The notes below the pieces were generated by a model, which worked only from the letters and a program-made list of their open reading frames with translations, searched no databases and was not told the origin of the DNA. Both the position numbers and the translations under genes were made by a program. This document shows, one piece after another, positions 6,987 through 9,525 of a stretch of 9,525 bases of DNA (the first letter of the stretch is position 1; each line of letters opens with the position of its first letter). Source of the DNA: Thermoplasmata archaeon. Lineage in GTDB: Archaea > Thermoplasmatota > Thermoplasmata > Thermoplasmatales > Thermoplasmataceae. The DNA lies in assembly GCA_021835185.1 (NCBI GenBank), contig JAKBQO010000051.1:1-9525 (forward strand). The letters are read 5' to 3'.

Positions 6987-7503
6987 TATCCCAGATCCGC
7001 TCTGTAATTCCGAGGCGTTTATTTGAAGCAAGAGCCTGCATAAACAGTACAGATGATAGCCTGTTAAGGTATATGAGTATATATTTGTTCACGGACATCT
7101 CTTTCGATACAAAAACCGAAAGCCTTTCAGCCCTTCTTGCAACTGTCCTGGCTATATGGAGTGATACTGCTTCCTGGCTGCCATCCGGTATAACAAAAAG
7201 TTTAATTTTCCCTATTTCCTTTCTGTATTCTGTTGCCCGCTGCTCAAGCCATTTAACATCTTCTTCCTTTATAGTCCTGTGCTGGCTTTCGGCCGTGAGG
7301 TCTTCACCAAGCACAAACACATCGTTCTGAATTTTAATCAGATCGTTCCGTATATCATCCCATTTTGTATTAATAAGTGCATTCCCTATAAACGAATTGA
7401 GTTCATCAAGTGTGCCCTGAAAATCCACCATTGGAGAATCCTTTCCTATCCGTACTCTGAGCCCGTTGTCGGTTTCTCCCTGATCGCCACGCCGCGTAAA
7501 CAT
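6970..7503 (-). CDS. ATP:cob(I)alamin adenosyltransferase, PduO type
   Basis: Transfers the 5'-deoxyadenosyl group of ATP to cob(I)alamin, giving adenosylcobalamin. The protein (177 residues) has the N-terminal ATP-binding TRRGDQGET (3-11), TLDELNSFIG (31-40), FVIPDGS (103-109, where most relatives have GGS), the hallmark RTVARRAER (119-127) and YLNRLSSVLF (145-154). It should be a trimer of five-helix bundles like the structurally known Thermoplasma acidophilum Ta1434. It is convergent with lipB and overlaps it by 17 bp at the 3' ends; its stop TGA is the complement of 6970-6972. The start ATG (7503) sits two residues before the TRRGD motif and no other start fits. Adenosylcobalamin would serve methylmalonyl-CoA mutase or a class II ribonucleotide reductase; the first would suit branched-chain 2-oxoacid breakdown (inference). 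Confidence 0.93.
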   Translation of the reverse strand: MFTRRGDQGETDNGLRVRIGKDSPMVDFQGTLDELNSFIGNALINTKWDDIRNDLIKIQNDVFVLGEDLTAESQHRTIKEEDVKWLEQRATEYRKEIGKIKLFVIPDGSQEAVSLHIARTVARRAERLSVFVSKEMSVNKYILIYLNRLSSVLFMQALASNKRLGITERIWDIKRES

Positions 7504-7703
7504 AGAATTGTATTATAAATATAGATTTAATTCTTTGTTATGGGCAACGTTGACAAATTTAACACTTTGTATTAGAGACATGTTTTAGAATGACAGCATA
7601 CGGTAATATCGGAGAGAACCATGAAAAAATTTTGAATTACTCAACGGCTAACAATAAGCAAAACCGTAACATATTACCTCATGGAATAAATTTAAGAAAA
7701 GTA
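7504..7703. other. Intergenic region between the adenosyltransferase and rpoK
   Basis: 200 nt of AT-rich sequence. The minus strand near 7512-7523 reads TATATTTATAAT, which is AT-rich but only 9-20 nt before the adenosyltransferase ATG, too near for a standard leaderless promoter at that ATG. A T6 run on the minus strand (complement of A6 at 7624-7629), about 75 nt past the rpoK stop, may help to terminate rpoK. I see no tRNA, other structured RNA or credible gene here. Confidence 0.4.
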
Positions 7704-7883
7704 TTATTTTCTTCTGATTGTTATGGGTATAACTCCATTATCGAATTCAAATATTGCGATATCTATGGGGTCTATCATGTCAGGCGAAACGTCTAGAATA
7801 ACAGGTGCGCCCATAGCAATTTGCAGTGCCCGGGCCCCAATAATTCTCGCTTTTTCAAACTTAGTTAGCATCATAGAAATCAT
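7704..7883 (-). CDS. rpoK: DNA-directed RNA polymerase subunit K (omega/Rpb6 family)
   Basis: Small subunit that helps assemble and stabilise the archaeal RNA polymerase; homologue of bacterial omega and eukaryotic Rpb6. The minus strand encodes [20 protein letters not shown], then [20 protein letters not shown], then [14 protein letters not shown] and a TAA stop at 7706-7704. The [19 protein letters not shown] and IPITIRR blocks are the family signature. Three ATGs are possible: 7883 (59 residues, directly after an in-frame TAA), 7874 (56) and 7871 (55). Short archaeal homologues usually begin a few residues before LT(R/K)FE, so 7874 or 7871 is more likely than the longest form given here. 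No SD is seen; AT-rich elements at 7900-7919 on the minus strand could be its promoter. The gene is short and is easily missed by automated length cut-offs. It looks intact. Confidence 0.9.
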   Translation of the reverse strand: MISMMLTKFEKARIIGARALQIAMGAPVILDVSPDMIDPIDIAIFEFDNGVIPITIRRK

Positions 7884-8158
7884 TTAAAGTAAGATGTGTA
7901 TTAAATTAGAATAAATAAACATTTCTATCCCATCAGACTCTCCGCATGTCTCTAATAGTTATATAGAACATCATTAATTTATGAATAAATAGCATGATTT
8001 TATTTTCCATTCAACCAGAATTATACATCAATGTTGCATTATAAAATACAAAACCTATCAATTTAACAGCATTATCAGAATATTAAAAATATTAATGTCC
8101 ATAGCTTAAGCTAATACTGCTATAATCATAGCTCTATTTTCCAGCAATTATTATTTAT
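7884..8158. other. AT-rich intergenic region with one repeat copy
   Basis: 275 nt without a gene. It holds the probable rpoK promoter on the minus strand (AT elements 7900-7919), the first 66-bp repeat copy (7934-7999) and a 12-bp perfect palindrome (TAGCTTAAGCTA, 8102-8113). The last part is presumably 3' flank of the decayed transposase. Nothing else is recognisable. Confidence 0.45.
7934..7999 (+). repeat. 66-bp direct repeat, copy 1
   Basis: Runs from CAGACTCTCCGCATG to GCATGATT and matches 8859-8924 in the same orientation with 6 mismatches (60/66), four of them clustered in one 5-nt patch. The similarity stops sharply at both ends. It lies on the rpoK side of the transposase remnant. 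Confidence 0.85.
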
Positions 8159-8395
8159 TTATCCATTGCTATTCATTATTGTTTTCCATTTCCTATTTCC
8201 CATAGCTATTAAAAAGTCCATGAGTATGATATGTGATAAACCATATATTCTCCTTATAAGGTTGATAAGGATCCACAGGTTGTATACCAGTATGGAAAAG
8301 AAGTACAGAAATTGCCTTATAGCCATATGGCTTGAGTGTGTCTTTTCCCTTATGTCTATTTTCCTTTCCTGGTAGCCATTCTCTATTCGATAGTG
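8159..8395 (-). pseudogene. Decayed transposase C-terminus, IS4-superfamily (YREK type)
   Basis: The minus strand has an open frame of 78 codons that starts at HYRIENGYQERKID, continues through HMAIRQFLYFFSILVYNLWI (a hydrophobic stretch) and INLIRR, and ends at the TAA at 8161-8159. The E-x6-K spacing (IENGYQERK) and the following YFFSILVYNLWILINL block are what one expects at the C-terminus of DDE transposases of the IS4 group, after the last catalytic Glu. The normal Y-x2-R-W before IE is lost: the frame reads stop-H-Y-R-I-E, with an in-frame TGA at 8398-8396 and a TAG a little upstream. No N-terminal domain or other catalytic Asp is found, so this is a truncated relic. Two plus-strand open frames over the same bases (8166-8375 and 8336-8518) are shadows. 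Family assignment below the superfamily is uncertain. Confidence 0.6.
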
Positions 8396-8536
8396 TCAGT
8401 AATTATAAGCCAGAAAAATGTGCTATCAACAAGATCTATAAATTATATTAAAAATATTAAATTAAAATTCAATATAAATGCTAAAATTATATGTTTAAAT
8501 AGTAAAAACATGATTTAAAATCAGGTAATATTTAAT

Positions 8537-8571
8537 AAAAAATATTCAAATTTATTTTTTATAATTTGAAT
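8537..8571 (-). terminator. Intrinsic-type hairpin plus T-run after the small charged gene
   Basis: On the minus strand ATTCAAATT (8571-8563) and AATTTGAAT (8552-8544) form a perfect 9-bp stem with a 10-nt loop, followed by AT-rich sequence with T6 at 8542-8537. The stem overlaps the stop codon of the 58-residue gene. It is a weak AT-only stem, but the placement and T-run fit a terminator. Confidence 0.5.
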
Positions 8572-8728
8572 TGTGCTGTTTTGCTTCGTCTTCATCATTT
8601 GCATTTTTTAATTTCTGTTCCTTTTCAACATCTTTATTTTCTTTTTTTGTTTCCATTTCATTATGCTTATTTCGCAGTTTTGCTTCTTTTTCTGATTGCT
8701 TATTTTTATCCTTTTCTGTATAGTTCAT
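8552..8728 (-). CDS. Small Lys/Glu-rich hydrophilic protein, 58 residues
   Basis: No family recognised. The minus strand reads ATG at 8728 to TAA at 8552 and encodes MNYTEKDKNKQSEKEAKLRN followed by KHNEMETKKENKDVEKEQKL and KNANDEDEAKQHNSNYKK. Lys, Glu, Asn, Asp and Gln dominate, and there is no Cys, Trp, Phe, Pro, Gly or Ile, and just one Val; so it has no membrane segment and little hydrophobic core. It should be soluble, and helical or disordered. Support for a real gene: an SD (GAGGT, complement of 8735-8739) 6 nt before the ATG, a TATA box at a suitable distance, and a hairpin/T-run at the stop codon. It sits between the two 66-bp repeat copies, beside a transposase relic, in DNA with lower GC than the operon. 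It could be a small stress, nucleic-acid- or protein-binding factor, but nothing in the sequence shows which. Confidence 0.6.
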   Translation of the reverse strand: MNYTEKDKNKQSEKEAKLRNKHNEMETKKENKDVEKEQKLKNANDEDEAKQHNSNYKK

Positions 8729-8734
8729 TTTTTT

Positions 8735-8769
8735 ACCTCTAATGTATCTATTGTCGAGTCACATATATA
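8735..8769 (-). promoter_or_regulatory. Promoter and SD of the small charged gene
   Basis: On the minus strand, TATA-like TATATATG (8769-8762) lies about 26 nt before 8740, the predicted transcription start; GAGGT (8739-8735) then precedes the ATG (8728) by 6 nt. This would give a short 5' leader of about 12 nt that contains the SD. Confidence 0.5.
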
Positions 8770-8858
8770 GAAGCAGAAGCATTAATACAGTTTCATTATA
8801 TAGTAAGTTAATTATTAACACATATAATAAATTTTAAATTATTTATTTTACTGAATTA

Positions 8859-8924
8859 CAGACTCTCCGCATGTCTCTAATAGTTATACAGAACCTCATT
8901 AATTTATGAATGGACCGCATGATT
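8859..8924 (+). repeat. 66-bp direct repeat, copy 2
   Basis: Same orientation as 7934-7999, 60/66 identical, 925 bp apart start to start. Between the copies lie the transposase relic and the 58-residue gene. In this copy CCGCATG occurs twice, at 8867 and 8915, near each end of the unit. Confidence 0.85.
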
Positions 8925-9026
8925 GGTTGTGTATGTAATTATGTGTAAATATAAACCTCCTGGTACCAATGAATTTAATCATTAAATAACAGGAAATAAT
9001 ATATCTTTTGAAAAAAATATACAACA

Positions 9027-9080
9027 TCACGGGAACTCCAAATCTCTGAACTCTTCCAGTGCCAGCATAATAATTTTCAT
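9027..9080 (-). pseudogene. N-terminal stub resembling a PfpI/DJ-1 family protein
   Basis: The minus strand from ATG 9080 encodes MKIIMLALEEFRDLEFP and then a TGA at 9029-9027. This resembles the first strand and loop of PfpI/DJ-1/ThiJ proteins (MKVLxLxxxxFEDxEL, usually followed by YPxxRL), but the rest of the family (the nucleophile-elbow Cys and so on) is absent and the next codons in all frames are unlike it. It starts 27 nt after the stop of the tRNA-binding-domain gene on the same strand. It may be the remainder of a gene disrupted when the repeat/transposon island formed. With only 17 residues to judge, this is tentative. Confidence 0.3.
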
Positions 9081-9106
9081 AATATGGTTATTAAATATTG
9101 CATAAA

Positions 9107-9525
9107 TTAAGCAATAGAAGCTTTATCCAGATTTTCGATAGATACGTTAACATCTTTCCCATTTAGCATTACTGGCAGGCTCTTTTCCTGCAATTTTGCT
9201 ATTATATGGTGATCTGAAACTGTGAATTCCATTTTCTGGAATTCTTTAAATGTAAGTGTTTCTTCACCATTGTACCGGTATTTTCCAAGGGTTGCAAAAT
9301 CACCATCATTCCCTGTTGAAGAGATTACTTCTTTTGAATTTCCATTCCATATCGATAGAATAAGGCATTGGGATTCAACACCGCGTATCCTGGCCTTTTC
9401 AATGTTGGTAAGTATAAGTACCTGCTTCCCCTGAAGATCGCTTTTTGTATAGTATTTCTTCAGATCAGAAACTGTCTGGTAAATTTTATCCCCGTGTAGT
9501 TTTATGGAATAAAGTGAATAGATCG
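9107..9525 (-). CDS. tRNA-binding (EMAPII/Trbp111 OB-fold) domain protein, C-terminal part; possibly methionyl-tRNA synthetase
   Basis: The minus strand is open from the window edge to a TAA at 9109-9107, 138 codons. YQTVSDLKKYYTKSDLQGKQ, then VLILTNIEKARIRGVESQCL, matches the OB-fold tRNA-binding domain (VSGLxxYYxxEELxGKxVxVVxNLxPxxxxGVESxGMLLA) found at the C-terminus of many methionyl-tRNA synthetases and in stand-alone tRNA-binding proteins. The canonical G(M/L)LLAA is replaced by CLILSI. After the domain core come about 80 further residues ending KDVNVSIENLDKASIA. Only the C-terminal portion is in the window, so I cannot say whether a synthetase catalytic domain precedes it. The first one or two codons read from the window edge fall in probable adapter bases (9520-9525). 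It is the last feature before the contig end and heads toward the AT-rich island. Confidence 0.75.
   Translation of the reverse strand, partial: IYSLYSIKLHGDKIYQTVSDLKKYYTKSDLQGKQVLILTNIEKARIRGVESQCLILSIWNGNSKEVISSTGNDGDFATLGKYRYNGEETLTFKEFQKMEFTVSDHHIIAKLQEKSLPVMLNGKDVNVSIENLDKASIA
9520..9525 (+). other. Probable residual Illumina adapter, right end
   Basis: AGATCG is the start of the read-through adapter AGATCGGAAGAGC. Finding both matching ends, in the correct orientations, is unlikely by chance. Confidence 0.6.

Larger units (their letters stand above)
8729..9026. other. AT-rich intergenic region with repeat copy 2
   Basis: About 300 nt with no convincing gene. It holds the promoter of the 58-residue gene (8735-8769) and the second 66-bp repeat copy (8859-8924). 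An open minus-strand frame of about 45 codons crosses the repeat but has no start signal or recognisable sequence. Confidence 0.45.

Noticed and set aside
7073..7518. Plus-strand frames over the adenosyltransferase gene
   Set aside because: The minus-strand protein carries the full PduO signature, so these are shadows.
7512..7523. TATATTTATAAT on the minus strand as the adenosyltransferase promoter
   Set aside because: Its centre is only about 15 nt before the ATG at 7503, which would place the transcription start inside the gene, and no later start codon keeps the TRRGD motif. AT richness alone may explain it.
7590..7796. Plus-strand frame of 68 codons
   Set aside because: It runs antisense over rpoK, has no start signal and no recognisable motif.
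8102..8113. 12-bp perfect palindrome TAGCTTAAGCTA as an operator or IS end
   Set aside because: A short palindrome in very AT-rich DNA with no partner copy and no gene start beside it; not enough to call a site.
8166..8518. Two overlapping plus-strand frames (8166-8375, 8336-8518) that look like a frameshifted membrane protein
   Set aside because: They are antisense shadows of the transposase C-terminus on the minus strand, whose hydrophobic stretch gives a hydrophobic reverse reading; the first would need a TTG start and neither has an SD.
8885..9026. Minus-strand open frame of about 45 codons after the PfpI-like stub
   Set aside because: No start codon context, no family resemblance, and it runs through the repeat; open by chance.
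7504..9106. Possible tRNA, CRISPR array or other structured RNA in the gene-poor island
   Set aside because: I looked on both strands for T-arm-like GTTCRANNC blocks and for regularly spaced short repeats and found none; the only repeats are the two 66-bp copies.
9222..9434. Plus-strand frame of 70 codons
   Set aside because: Antisense shadow of the tRNA-binding-domain gene, which has a clear family signature on the minus strand.

Overview
The window looks like a contig from an acidophilic, Thermoplasmatales-like archaeon (Ferroplasma or Thermoplasma kin). Codon use is rich in AGG and ATA. The main operon has a TATA box about 25 nt before its first ATG, so its mRNA is probably leaderless, while genes inside the operon carry GGTGAT-type Shine-Dalgarno sites. 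A small archaeal RNA polymerase subunit K gene is present. The outermost 6 bases at each end look like leftover Illumina adapter (CGATCT at the start, AGATCG at the end), so native DNA is probably 7-9519 and the terminal genes are cut by the contig edge.

Layout: 9-956 (+) is a 5'-truncated dihydropteroate synthase gene. 1043-6986 (+) is a tight six-gene operon: lipoyl synthase (lipA), 2-oxoacid dehydrogenase E1 alpha, E1 beta, E2 and E3, then octanoyltransferase (lipB). Adjacent genes overlap or are separated by at most 14 nt, and one TATA promoter at 1014-1021 can serve them all. 6970-7503 (-) is a PduO-type ATP:cob(I)alamin adenosyltransferase whose 3' end overlaps lipB by 17 bp. 7704-7883 (-) is rpoK, only 56-59 codons long. 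7884-9106 is an AT-rich island holding a decayed IS4-superfamily transposase C-terminus (8159-8395, -), a 58-residue Lys/Glu-rich protein with its own promoter, SD and terminator-like hairpin (8552-8728, -), a stub resembling the start of a PfpI/DJ-1 family protein (9027-9080, -), and two direct copies of a 66-bp repeat (7934-7999 and 8859-8924). 9107-9525 (-) is the C-terminal part of a protein with an EMAPII/Trbp111-type tRNA-binding domain, possibly methionyl-tRNA synthetase.

How the genes fit together: the operon encodes the oxidative decarboxylation complex for branched-chain 2-oxoacids and/or pyruvate, plus the two enzymes (LipB, then LipA) that would build its lipoyl cofactor on the E2 lysine. 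The neighbouring adenosyltransferase makes adenosylcobalamin, which methylmalonyl-CoA mutase needs to use propionyl-CoA from Val/Ile breakdown; this functional link is inferred. From memory, Thermoplasma acidophilum has the same adenosyltransferase (Ta1434) next to its 2-oxoacid dehydrogenase genes (Ta1435-Ta1438), so the neighbourhood seems conserved. I see no clearly new defence or mobile system. The points most worth checking are the octanoyl donor for an archaeal LipB, the repeat-bracketed island with its small charged protein, and the adapter remnants.
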